Positions 26,801 through 33,636 of a DNA stretch of 64,000 nt are shown here, one piece after another. The position numbers were made by a program, and so were the translations under genes. Source of the DNA: Variovorax paradoxus. GTDB taxonomy: Bacteria; Pseudomonadota; Gammaproteobacteria; Burkholderiales; Burkholderiaceae_C. The notes under the pieces were generated by a model. That model saw only the letters and a list, made by a program, of their open reading frames with translations, was not told where the DNA came from and searched no databases. The stretch spans positions 1-64,000 of the forward strand of contig NZ_JXQQ01000041.1 in NCBI RefSeq assembly GCF_000834655.1, in the 5' to 3' direction. The first letter of the stretch is position 1. The number at the start of each line of letters is the position of its first letter.

Positions 26801-26929
26801 CCGGCGGTGTTCACCTACATCGACGACATCGAGCACTGGATCAAGCGCACCGTGCGCAAGCTGCGCGGGCAGCCGGCCGACCCGCACCTGGACGACGACC
26901 TGGCCGAGACGCCGCGGCCTGCGGGCTGA
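23813..26929 (+). CDS. RND efflux transporter, inner-membrane pump
   Basis: A 1038-residue proton-driven RND pump of normal length, with 12 helices and two large periplasmic loops. The helix-4 proton-relay region is LSLVVGILVDDAIVEVENIV with the conserved Asp pair; the C-terminal half repeats the fold (MLMGIATKNSILLVEYAIV). I chose the ATG at 23813 (MNVSAWSIRNPIP), which fits the family; a GGA lies 10 nt upstream. It ends the operon tetR-OMF-adaptor-pump. The substrate range cannot be read from the sequence. Confidence 0.94.
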   Translation: MNVSAWSIRNPIPAVMLFVLLTFGGLLSFNAMKVQNFPDIDLPTVTVSALLPGAAPSQLETDVARKLENSIATVQGLKHITTKVQDGAATLIVEFRLEKPVQEAVDDVRSAVQRVRADLPADVRDPVVTKLDLAGQPVLAFTISSSQLDAEALSWYVDNDITKKLLALPGVGAVNRVGGVTRQVHIDLDPAKLQALGASAGDISRQLRQVQVESAGGRFDLGGSEQPVRTLATVQSADQLADIQIVLSDGRRVRLDQVARISDTFAEPRSGALLNGKPVVGFEVARSRGASEVEVGRAVQKALADMRAQRPDLELTEAFNFVDPVEEEYNGSLHLLYEGAILAVIVVWLFLRDWRATFVSAVALPMSVIPAFIGMYLLGFSVNVISLLALSLVVGILVDDAIVEVENIVRHLRMGKTPYQAAMEAADEIGLAVIATTFTLIAVFLPTAFMSGVAGKFFKQFGWTASLAVFASLVVARVLTPMMAAYILKPIVGEEKEPGWLRWYMRAVEWSTHNRFKTMVLATLFFFGSLAMIPLLKTGFIPPDDNSQTQVYLSLAPGSTLAQTTAAAEETRNRVMKIAHVKSVYTTVAGGSAGGDPFASFGTPETRKATLTIKLDERGDRPRKQVIENQIRAALETLPGVRSTVGLGGSGEKYILALTGEDPVALATAASAVEKDLRTIAGLGNITSTASLIRPEIAVRPDFARAADLGVTSAAIAETLRVATLGDYDQSLAKLNLAQRQVPIVVKLEDSARKDLDLLGRLSVPGARGPVMLNQVASLTMEGGPAVIDRYDRSRNVNFEIELSSVGLGDAKTAVMALPSIQKLPPGVRVTEVGDAEVMTELFASFGLAMLTGVLCIYIVLVLLFKDFLHPVTILCALPLALGGAFVGLLIGQKALSMPSLIGLIMLMGIATKNSILLVEYAIVARRDHGMSRWDALRDACHKRARPIIMTTLAMGAGMLPIAVGFGAADSSFRSPMAMAVIGGLITSTVLSLLVVPAVFTYIDDIEHWIKRTVRKLRGQPADPHLDDDLAETPRPAG

Positions 26930-26939
26930 TACGTTCCCG

Positions 26940-26982
26940 TCCCCTCTCCCGATCGCGGGAGAGCGGGAGAGCGGGAGAGGGA
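26940..26982. repeat. Tandem 8-bp repeat within a hairpin
   Basis: GCGGGAGA occurs three times in tandem (26955-26978). It is preceded by CCCCTCTCCCG, which can pair with any of the repeats, giving alternative stems. It lies between the convergent RND pump and hydrolase genes and could act as an mRNA-end structure. Confidence 0.5.
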
Positions 26983-26990
26983 GCCGCCCC

Positions 26991-28346
26991 TCAAGCTGCG
27001 AACGTCGTATCGAGCCAGTCGCCGATGCGCGCCATCGCCAGGCGCTGCGCCCCCGCATGGCAATGCGCGCCGGCACCCAGCGTGTCGTCGAGCGCGAGAA
27101 ATGTCTTCGGGCACGTCAGGTGCGCATACAGCGCCTCGGGCTGGCCCATGAAGAACATGTCGTTGGCGGCGGCGCACACCAGCGTCGGGCACTGGATGCG
27201 TTCGGCCACGCCGTCGGCCACGTTGTAGTCCAGCAGCGTCGAGAGATAGCCCCGCGCCGTGCCCTTGCCGGTGACCCAGGCGCCGTGGCCGAAGGCCCAG
27301 CGCGCCTGCGCGTCGCGTTCGGCCACCTGCGCGAGCGCCTTGTCGATGTCGGGTGCCGAGGGCGCGGTGAGCACGCGGCGCGCCACCTCGCGCTGGCCGC
27401 CGAACAACGGGAGCGTCTTCTCGCTCATGTCGTAGATGCCGTCCAGCGCGATCAATGCACGGACGCGCGGCTCGAACGCCGCCGCGCGCGGTGCCAGCAC
27501 GCCGCCCAGGCTGTTTCCCAGCAGCGCGACGCGCCGGGCATCGACGTCGGGCCGCGCCAGCACATGGTCGAGCACCGGGCCGACCACGCGCTCCCAGTCG
27601 GGCCGCAGCACCAGGCCTTCGCGGTGCATCGGACCGGGCTGGCCGGGGCCGTCGAAGCTCAGCACGTTGTAGCCGCGCTCGGCCAGCGCGGCGGCGGCGA
27701 CGTAGTGCATCTCTTCCACCGAACCGTCGAAGCCGTTGTGCATGACCACGGTCGGCCGGCCCTTGCCCGTCTTGCCTGAGGCGCGATAGAAGTAGCCCGG
27801 CAGGCTCGTGCCCTCGTAGCGGATGCGCACCGGCTCGATCGCGCCATCGGTGAGCCGCACGGCCGCGCGGAAGCACTCGACGCTGCGATCGTAGGCCGCA
27901 TTGATGCGCGGGTCGGAAGGGTTGCCGTGCAGGAAGAACTCCGCGCTGCGGTAGTAGTTGGAGGCGCGAAAGAACCCGTCGCGCGCGCTCACCGCGTGCC
28001 CCGCGGCCAGGCTCTTCTGGGCCTCGGCGGCGACCCGCTCGGCGGTGAGGCGCCATTCGTCGTGCCAGCTGTCGTAGTCGCCGCCGCGGATGCGCTGGGC
28101 GGTGACCACCACCTCGCCGAAATCCGCGCCGCCATAGGCGATGTGGCCGAAGGAGCGCAGCGTCTCGTACCAGAAGGTTTCGTCCTTCTCGAAGAGAAAG
28201 GGCTTGAGGCCCGGCGCGGCGGATGCGAGCGGCGCGGCAGGCGCAGCGGCAGCGGCCGCGGCCGGTCGGGCCTCCTGCGCCTTCGCTCCCAAGGCGATGG
28301 CACCGGCGGCGGCGAGGATCGAGCGGGCGAAATGACGGCGTTCCAT
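26991..28346 (-). CDS. Tat-exported alpha/beta hydrolase (DHPON hydrolase-like)
   Basis: A 451-residue hydrolase with a twin-arginine-type signal (ERRHFARSILAAAGAIALGA). After an Ala/Pro linker come a helical N-terminal cap and an alpha/beta-hydrolase core: the oxyanion area VVMHNGFDGS, nucleophile elbow GNSLGG (Ser near 279), acid region PTLVCAAANDMFF, and a His in GAGAHCHAGAQ. The cap-then-core order resembles 2,6-dihydroxypseudooxynicotine hydrolase and related C-C/ester hydrolases. AAGGAA precedes the ATG (28344-28346). The substrate is unknown. Confidence 0.85.
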   Translation of the reverse strand: MERRHFARSILAAAGAIALGAKAQEARPAAAAAAAPAAPLASAAPGLKPFLFEKDETFWYETLRSFGHIAYGGADFGEVVVTAQRIRGGDYDSWHDEWRLTAERVAAEAQKSLAAGHAVSARDGFFRASNYYRSAEFFLHGNPSDPRINAAYDRSVECFRAAVRLTDGAIEPVRIRYEGTSLPGYFYRASGKTGKGRPTVVMHNGFDGSVEEMHYVAAAALAERGYNVLSFDGPGQPGPMHREGLVLRPDWERVVGPVLDHVLARPDVDARRVALLGNSLGGVLAPRAAAFEPRVRALIALDGIYDMSEKTLPLFGGQREVARRVLTAPSAPDIDKALAQVAERDAQARWAFGHGAWVTGKGTARGYLSTLLDYNVADGVAERIQCPTLVCAAANDMFFMGQPEALYAHLTCPKTFLALDDTLGAGAHCHAGAQRLAMARIGDWLDTTFAA

Positions 28347-28594
28347 GGCGAGTTCCTTTCGTGGGGTTGCGGCCGGCGAAGACGGACGGCGTCTTCTGGT
28401 TCGGCACTCTAGGAACGCACGCCGCGCGGCGCATCCGCCGTGCGACGAAATGCATCGGACACAGCGCGAACGGCCACCATGGCGCGCCAATGGTTGTCCC
28501 GTTCGGCCGGCGAAATAGGCTGCATGGCGGATTTCGCGAACGTTCGCCGATTCGAATAATTTGCCTGCACTTCACTGGAGACAGAGGCCCCGCC

Positions 28595-29536
28595 ATGACA
28601 CGAACCACCCTGCGATTCGGCTCCTTCGGCCCCGACGTCTCGCTGCTGCAATCGGCCCTCAACGCATGGGTGGCCTCCAGGCTTCCGCAGTTGGTGGCAG
28701 ACGGCAAGTTCGGTCCCATGACCAGTTCGAAGGTCAAGGAGTACCAGGGCTTCTGCAAGCTGGTGCCCGACGCCGTGGTCGGACCGATGACCTGGGGCGC
28801 GCTCGAAGTGCTGATTGCGCAGGTGCTGGGCCTGGGCGGCCCCCCGGCTCCGCCGCCGCCGCCCGGCAAGAAGGCGGGCTCCGAACTCGGCGCCAGCGTG
28901 GTGGCAACGGCCGAAGCGATGCTGGCCAAGTGGGGCTGGACCGCCTCTTCGCAGCCCAGCCAGAGCCTGGAGCGCATCGCCGCGGCGCTGTGTGCCAACC
29001 CCGCGAGCCCCACCCGCCCGCGCCAAGGCGGCATGGCGCTGCAGAAGATCTTCCAGGATGCGAACGTGCCCGGCGGCTACATCGGCCGCTGCCCCACCAT
29101 CACCGCGCAGGCGGTACAGAAATGGCAGGAAATGGACGCCGGCGCCTGGCGCAACGCCAACGACCTGTGCGCCTGGTGCGGCATCTTCTGCATCTTCGTC
29201 TACCGCACCGCGGGCATCAGCGTGCCGGGCGGCTGGGCGCAGCACAGCAAGAACGTGTTCGACGACACGGTGTTCCACCGCATCACCAGCTACCAGGCCG
29301 TGTTCCCGGGCTGCATCGGCGTGGTGAGCGGCATCAAGCCGGGCGGTCGCAACCACCACTTCATCGTGACCTCGAACGCCAACGACCGCATGGAGAGCAT
29401 CGACGGCAACGCCTTCGGCCCCGACGCCAACGACAAGAGCAAGGGCAACAAGAGCGTGATCGCGCGCAACGCCTACACCTACGGACAGTTGCAGCAGGAG
29501 ACGGCCTACTTCCTCGCGCCGGTGTCCGCGGCCTGA
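28595..29536 (+). CDS. Peptidoglycan-binding protein with a CHAP-like cysteine hydrolase domain
   Basis: A 313-residue protein. Residues about 8-72 form a PG_binding_1 repeat domain (FGSFGPDVSLLQSALNAWV, then DGKFGPMTSSKVKEYQ and VGPMTWGALEVL). A Pro-rich linker (PPAPPPPPGKK) follows. The C-terminal half has an N-terminal Cys cluster (LCAWCGIFCIFVYRTAG), a downstream His pair (GGRNHHFIV) and an Asp/Asn-rich stretch (SIDGNAFGPDAND), the order expected of a CHAP/NlpC-like amidase. There is no signal peptide. The enzymatic call is inferred from motif order; it may be a secreted effector or a cytoplasmic protein released by other means. Confidence 0.75.
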   Translation: MTRTTLRFGSFGPDVSLLQSALNAWVASRLPQLVADGKFGPMTSSKVKEYQGFCKLVPDAVVGPMTWGALEVLIAQVLGLGGPPAPPPPPGKKAGSELGASVVATAEAMLAKWGWTASSQPSQSLERIAAALCANPASPTRPRQGGMALQKIFQDANVPGGYIGRCPTITAQAVQKWQEMDAGAWRNANDLCAWCGIFCIFVYRTAGISVPGGWAQHSKNVFDDTVFHRITSYQAVFPGCIGVVSGIKPGGRNHHFIVTSNANDRMESIDGNAFGPDANDKSKGNKSVIARNAYTYGQLQQETAYFLAPVSAA

Positions 29537-29542
29537 AAGCAG

Positions 29543-29575
29543 AAAGCCGCGGGGCCTGGGCGCCGCGGCTTTTTT
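29543..29575 (+). terminator. Rho-independent terminator
   Basis: AAAGCCGCGG, a GC-rich loop and CCGCGGC followed by TTTTTT. It lies just after the peptidoglycan-binding gene stop and before the convergent tctA stop. Confidence 0.9.
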
Positions 29576-29592
29576 CGGAGAACGCGAAAGAC

Positions 29593-31116
29593 TCAGGCGT
29601 CCAGCTGCGCCAGCCGCTTGAGCTTTCGTTCGCTCATGCGCTTGGCCAGTCGCGGCAGCACCAGCACGGCCACCACGATGATCACCAGCGCGATCGACAT
29701 CGGACGCTGGAAGAACACCGCCGCGCTGCCCTCGCCGATCGACATGGCGTTGCGCAACTGCGCTTCGGCCAGCGGCCCGAGGATCATGCCGACCACCACG
29801 GGAGCGGTCGGGAAGTCGAAGCGCCGCATCACCACGCCCAGGAGGCCGATGGCGTAGAGCAGGAACAGGTCGAACGCGCTCTGGCGCATGCCGTAGGCAC
29901 CCACCGTCGCGAAGATCAGGATGCCGGCGTAGAGCTGCGGCTTCGGAATCTTCAGGAGCTTGACCCACAGGCCGACCATCGGCAGGTTCAGCACCAGCAG
30001 CATCACGTTGCCGATGTAGAGCGACGCGATGAGCGCCCACACCAGCGCGGCCGACGTGGTGAAGAGCTGCGGACCCGGCTGGATGCCGTAGTTCTGGAAC
30101 GCGCCCAGCAGGATGGCGGTGGTGTTGGAGGTCGGGATGCCCAGCGTGAGCAGCGGGATCAGCGCCGCCGTCACCGTGGCGTTGTTGGCGGCCTCGGGGC
30201 CGGCCACGCCCTCGATGGCGCCGGTGGTGCCGAACTCGGCCTTGGCGTCCTTGTCCTTGGCGAGCTTCTTTTCCGTCGCGTAGCTCAGGAAGGTCGGGAT
30301 CTCGGTGCCGCCGGCCGGGATGCAGCCGAACGGCGTGCCGATGGCGGTGCCGCGCAGCCACGCGGGGATCGAGCGCTTCCAGTCGCGCTTGGTCATGTGC
30401 ACGCGGCTGAGCTTGTTCTGGCCCTCGACCACCTTGCCCTCGTAGAGCACGGCGTAGAGCACTTCGGCCACCGCGAACAGGCCGACCGCGACCAGCACGA
30501 TCTCGATGCCGTCGAGCAGTTCGGGCACGCCGCCGGTGTAGCGGCCCTGGCCGGAGATCTGGTCCAGGCCCACGCAGCCGGCTGCGAGGCCGACGAACAA
30601 CGCCGTCATGCCGCGCAGCGTGCTCTTGCCGAGCACCGCGCTCACCGTGGTGAAGGCCAGCAGCATCAGCAGGAAGTACTCGGGTGGGCCGAGCTTGACC
30701 GCGAACTCGGCCACGAAGGGCGCGAACAGCGTGACGATGACGGTGGCGATGGTGCCGGCCACGAAGGAGCCGATGGCCGCGGTGGCGAGCGCTGCGCCCG
30801 CCCTGCCGCTCTTGGCCATCTTGTTGCCTTCCATCGCGGTCACCATGCTGGCGGTTTCGCCGGGCGTGTTCAGCAGGATCGAGGTGGTCGAGCCGCCGTA
30901 CATGGCGCCGTAGTAGATGCCGGAGAAAAAGATCATCGAGGCCGTGATGTCGACCTTGCCGGTGATCGGCAGCAGCATGGCCACCGCCACGGCCGGGCCG
31001 ATGCCGGGCAGCACGCCCACCGCCGTGCCCAGGGCACAGCCGACCAGGCACCAAAGCAGATTGATCGGGGTGATCGCCGTGGCGAAGCCCGTCATGAGTG
31101 CGTTGAAGATTTCCAT
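29593..31116 (-). CDS. tctA: Tripartite tricarboxylate transporter, large permease TctA
   Basis: A 507-residue inner-membrane permease with about 12 segments, the normal TctA size. Conserved stretches include GVLPGIGPAVAVAMLLPIT near the N-terminus, YGGSTTSILLNTPGE, and GIPTSNTTAILLGAF in the second half. Working with TctB and the periplasmic TctC, it imports citrate-like or other carboxylates using an ion gradient. It follows tctB by a single base, so the genes are cotranscribed. Confidence 0.95.
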   Translation of the reverse strand: MEIFNALMTGFATAITPINLLWCLVGCALGTAVGVLPGIGPAVAVAMLLPITGKVDITASMIFFSGIYYGAMYGGSTTSILLNTPGETASMVTAMEGNKMAKSGRAGAALATAAIGSFVAGTIATVIVTLFAPFVAEFAVKLGPPEYFLLMLLAFTTVSAVLGKSTLRGMTALFVGLAAGCVGLDQISGQGRYTGGVPELLDGIEIVLVAVGLFAVAEVLYAVLYEGKVVEGQNKLSRVHMTKRDWKRSIPAWLRGTAIGTPFGCIPAGGTEIPTFLSYATEKKLAKDKDAKAEFGTTGAIEGVAGPEAANNATVTAALIPLLTLGIPTSNTTAILLGAFQNYGIQPGPQLFTTSAALVWALIASLYIGNVMLLVLNLPMVGLWVKLLKIPKPQLYAGILIFATVGAYGMRQSAFDLFLLYAIGLLGVVMRRFDFPTAPVVVGMILGPLAEAQLRNAMSIGEGSAAVFFQRPMSIALVIIVVAVLVLPRLAKRMSERKLKRLAQLDA

Positions 31117-31117
31117 G

Positions 31118-31666
31118 TCAGAGCCACCCGGTCGTTGTGAGGCCCGGCAGGCTGATGGCCAGGAATTTCGTGAACATCCAGAACACCGGGGCGGCGATGA
31201 GCGCGCCGGTGACGAAGTCGATGGCGAAGGTGCGCGGCGAATTCACGCCGCCCTGCCCGCTCGCGCGGCGCAGGCCCTGCACGGCCAGCACGTAGCACAG
31301 CGTGCAGCTCAGGATGAAACCCAGCGTGGTGATGAGCGCCGCGTTGAGCAGCAGGCCTGCCGAGACCCAGACGAAGCCGGGCCAGTAGGCGCGGTCGGCG
31401 CCCGTGGGCGGATCGAGTTCGCGAAAGCCGCCGGTGCGCGCTTCCCAGAGGATCCAGGCGCCGCAGAGCACGAGCACCAGGGACACCATCCAGGGCAGGA
31501 AGTTGGGGCCGACGCCGCCGTAGCCGGCTTCGGACGAAATGCCGATGGCGCCGAAGGCGAGCGCCAGGCCGGTGAGCAGCACGCCCGCGCCGACGAGGGT
31601 TTGCGGCCAGACGGCCGCCTGGGCGGCCGCATCAGGCGACGAGACCGAGGATTCTGGAGTTGTCAT
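31118..31666 (-). CDS. tctB: Tripartite tricarboxylate transporter, small permease TctB
   Basis: A 182-residue membrane protein with four hydrophobic segments, the TctB layout. The start at 31666 follows GGGAG-AAAAA in perfect register. The reading frame remains open for 36 codons upstream, but those codons come from the dispersed repeat element and are not part of the gene. It partners TctA. Confidence 0.92.
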   Translation of the reverse strand: MTTPESSVSSPDAAAQAAVWPQTLVGAGVLLTGLALAFGAIGISSEAGYGGVGPNFLPWMVSLVLVLCGAWILWEARTGGFRELDPPTGADRAYWPGFVWVSAGLLLNAALITTLGFILSCTLCYVLAVQGLRRASGQGGVNSPRTFAIDFVTGALIAAPVFWMFTKFLAISLPGLTTTGWL

Positions 31667-31700
31667 TTTTTCTCCCGGAGTCGGAGTACGAGAAGTCCCC

Positions 31701-31801
31701 TTCCAGGAACACCGCGGAACCGGCTTTGCCGGGCCGCAGGTGTTGCCCCCGGTAGGGGGAAGGCGTTGCGACACGAAGTGCGCGCAGCCTGGGGGCGAGC
31801 C
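31701..31801 (-). repeat. Dispersed intergenic element, copy 3
   Basis: About 101 bp, nearly identical to the copies at 7028-7126 and 15742-15840, read on the minus strand. It starts 4 nt after the tctC stop (CTCGCCCCCAGGCTGCGCGC) and ends before the tctB ribosome site. Same two-hairpin design. Confidence 0.85.
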
Positions 31802-31805
31802 AGAT

Positions 31806-32765
31806 TCAGACCATGCCGGACTTGGTCATGATGGCGCGCAGGCTCGCGAAGTCGTCATCGACGAACTTGGCGAACGCATCGCCCGAGATCACGGCCGGCG
31901 TCCAGTCGTTCTTCTTGAGCGACTCGGCCCACGAACCGCTCTTGAGCGCGGCCAGCACCATGTCGGTCAGTGCCTTGCGCTGCTCGGCCGAGATGCCCGG
32001 GGCGCCGTACACGCCGCGCCAGTTGCCGATTTCCACGTCGATGCCCTGTTCCTTGAGCGTGGGCACGTTGATCCCCGGCAGGCGTTGGGCCGAAGTGACG
32101 GCGATCGCCTTCATCTTGCCGGCGGCGATGTATTCGGCGAATTCGCTGTAGCCGCTGCCGCCCACCGTGACGTTGCCGCCCAGGATGGCGGCGGTGGCTT
32201 CGCCGCCTCCGCGGAAGGCCACGTAATTGATCTTGGAAGGATCTGCGCCGACCTTCTGCGCGATCATGGCCGCGGCGATGTGCTCGGTGGAGCCGCGCGA
32301 ACCGCCGCCCCACTTGACGCTCCCCGGGTCCTTCTTGAGCTGGTCGACCACGTCCTTCATGGTCTTCAGGGGCGAATTGGCCGGCAGCACGAACACGTTG
32401 TATTCGGTGGTCAGACGCGCAATGGGGGTGGCCTGCTCCAGCTTGACCGGCGGCTTGCCGGTGATGATGCCGCCCAGCATGACCGAGCCCATGACCATCA
32501 GCGCATTGGCATCGCCCTTGGAGCCGTTCACGAACTGGGCCAGGCCCAGCGCGCCGGCGGCGCCGCCCTTGTTGTCGTAGGTGACGGTGTCGGCCACCTT
32601 GGCGTCGCTCAGGGCCTTGCCCAGTGCGCGGCCGGTGGTGTCCCAGCCGCCGCCCGGGTTGGCGGGGATCATCATCTTGACGTTGGCTGCAGCACGCGCC
32701 GAGAGCGGCAGTGCGCCGGCGGCGGCCAGGGCGGCCAGGGACTTCAAAAAGGTATCGCGACGCAT
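31806..32765 (-). CDS. tctC: Tripartite tricarboxylate transporter substrate-binding protein TctC
   Basis: A 319-residue periplasmic receptor of the Bug/TctC family. A signal peptide ends in LPLSARA; it is followed by the Bug-type start VKMMIPANPGGGWDTTGRAL. Typical TctC segments are VTYDNKGGAAGALGLAQF and VAFRGGGEATAAILGG. GGAG lies 7 nt before the ATG. It heads tctCBA and is divergent from the regulatory pair tctDE. The ligand is a carboxylate by family; the exact one is unknown. Confidence 0.94.
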   Translation of the reverse strand: MRRDTFLKSLAALAAAGALPLSARAAANVKMMIPANPGGGWDTTGRALGKALSDAKVADTVTYDNKGGAAGALGLAQFVNGSKGDANALMVMGSVMLGGIITGKPPVKLEQATPIARLTTEYNVFVLPANSPLKTMKDVVDQLKKDPGSVKWGGGSRGSTEHIAAAMIAQKVGADPSKINYVAFRGGGEATAAILGGNVTVGGSGYSEFAEYIAAGKMKAIAVTSAQRLPGINVPTLKEQGIDVEIGNWRGVYGAPGISAEQRKALTDMVLAALKSGSWAESLKKNDWTPAVISGDAFAKFVDDDFASLRAIMTKSGMV

Positions 32766-32800
32766 CGTTGTCTCCAGAGGGGCTGAAAGAAAGGTGGCAG

Positions 32801-32829
32801 AACCTGAAAGAACCTGACTCAGGCCTGAG
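32801..32829. promoter_or_regulatory. Candidate TctD-binding region: direct repeats plus palindrome
   Basis: Two AACCTGA direct repeats 10 bp apart (32801-32807, 32811-32817) run into a perfect 12-bp palindrome CTCAGGCCTGAG (32818-32829). OmpR-type regulators such as TctD often bind direct repeats with about 10-bp spacing. The site lies in the divergent tctC/tctD gap. Confidence 0.5.
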
Positions 32830-32943
32830 CCGCTATCATGCGCCGCCCCGCTGTCAGTTGGCTGTCCGCCAGACTGGGGAAAACACCAAAGTATCCACAG
32901 CGCCCTCCCGCCATTTCTCGCGTGACTCCCACATGACTCCCGT

Positions 32944-33624
32944 ATGAAGCTGCTGCTGGTCGAAGACGATCCCTCGATGCAGATCACGCTGCAGCGCGCC
33001 CTCGCCCGCCGCCGGATCGACGTGCGCGTGTGCGGCGACGGGGCCGAGGCGGTGGCGCAGTGGCGCGCCATCGAGCCCGACGTGGTGGCGCTCGACCTGA
33101 GCCTGCCCAACCTGGACGGCCTGCAGGTGCTGGCCCAGGCCCGCGCCGAGGGGCTGCGCACGCCGGTGCTGCTCCTCACGGCCCGCGGCACGGTGGGCGA
33201 CCGCATCGTGGGCCTGAACGCCGGCGCCGACGACTACCTGCCCAAGCCCTTCGACCTCGATGAGCTGGAGGCCCGCATCCGCGCGCTGCGCCGGCGCAGC
33301 CAGAGCGCGGGGCCCGACAACGGCCTGAACCCGCAGGAGATCGGCGGCCTGCGCTTCGAGCCCGACAACGGCGCCATCTACAACCGCGCCGACCTGCTGG
33401 AGCTCACGCCGCGCGAACTCGCGCTCATGAAGGCGCTGATGATGAAACCGGGCCATGCGGTGACCAAGGAGCGCCTGTTCGAGTTGGTGTTTCCGGGCGA
33501 GACCAACGTGCAGTACGAGGCCATCGAGGTGGTGGTGTATCGCCTTCGCAAGAAACTCGTGGGCACGGGCGCGGTGCTGATGACGATGCGCGGCCTCGGG
33601 TATCTGCTGCGGCCCGAGGCCTGA
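32944..33624 (+). CDS. tctD: Response regulator TctD (OmpR family)
   Basis: A 226-residue two-component regulator. The receiver domain has acidic residues in VEDD near the N-terminus and the phospho-acceptor Asp51 (ALDLSLPNLDG), with Lys in DYLPKPFD. The C-terminal winged helix ends in VVVYRLRKKL and MRGLGYLLRPEA. It is divergent from tctCBA and upstream of its kinase gene by 12 bp, so it most likely switches on the transporter. No strong ribosome site is visible. Confidence 0.95.
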   Translation: MKLLLVEDDPSMQITLQRALARRRIDVRVCGDGAEAVAQWRAIEPDVVALDLSLPNLDGLQVLAQARAEGLRTPVLLLTARGTVGDRIVGLNAGADDYLPKPFDLDELEARIRALRRRSQSAGPDNGLNPQEIGGLRFEPDNGAIYNRADLLELTPRELALMKALMMKPGHAVTKERLFELVFPGETNVQYEAIEVVVYRLRKKLVGTGAVLMTMRGLGYLLRPEA

Positions 33625-33636
33625 CGTGAAGGCCGC

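Noticed and set aside
29543..29575. Inverted repeats as a possible CRISPR or attachment site
   Set aside because: It is a single terminator hairpin; no spaced repeats or duplicated ends are present anywhere in the window.
31667..31774. 36-codon N-terminal extension of tctB
   Set aside because: The extra codons are translated from the dispersed repeat element, and a perfect ribosome site precedes the internal ATG.
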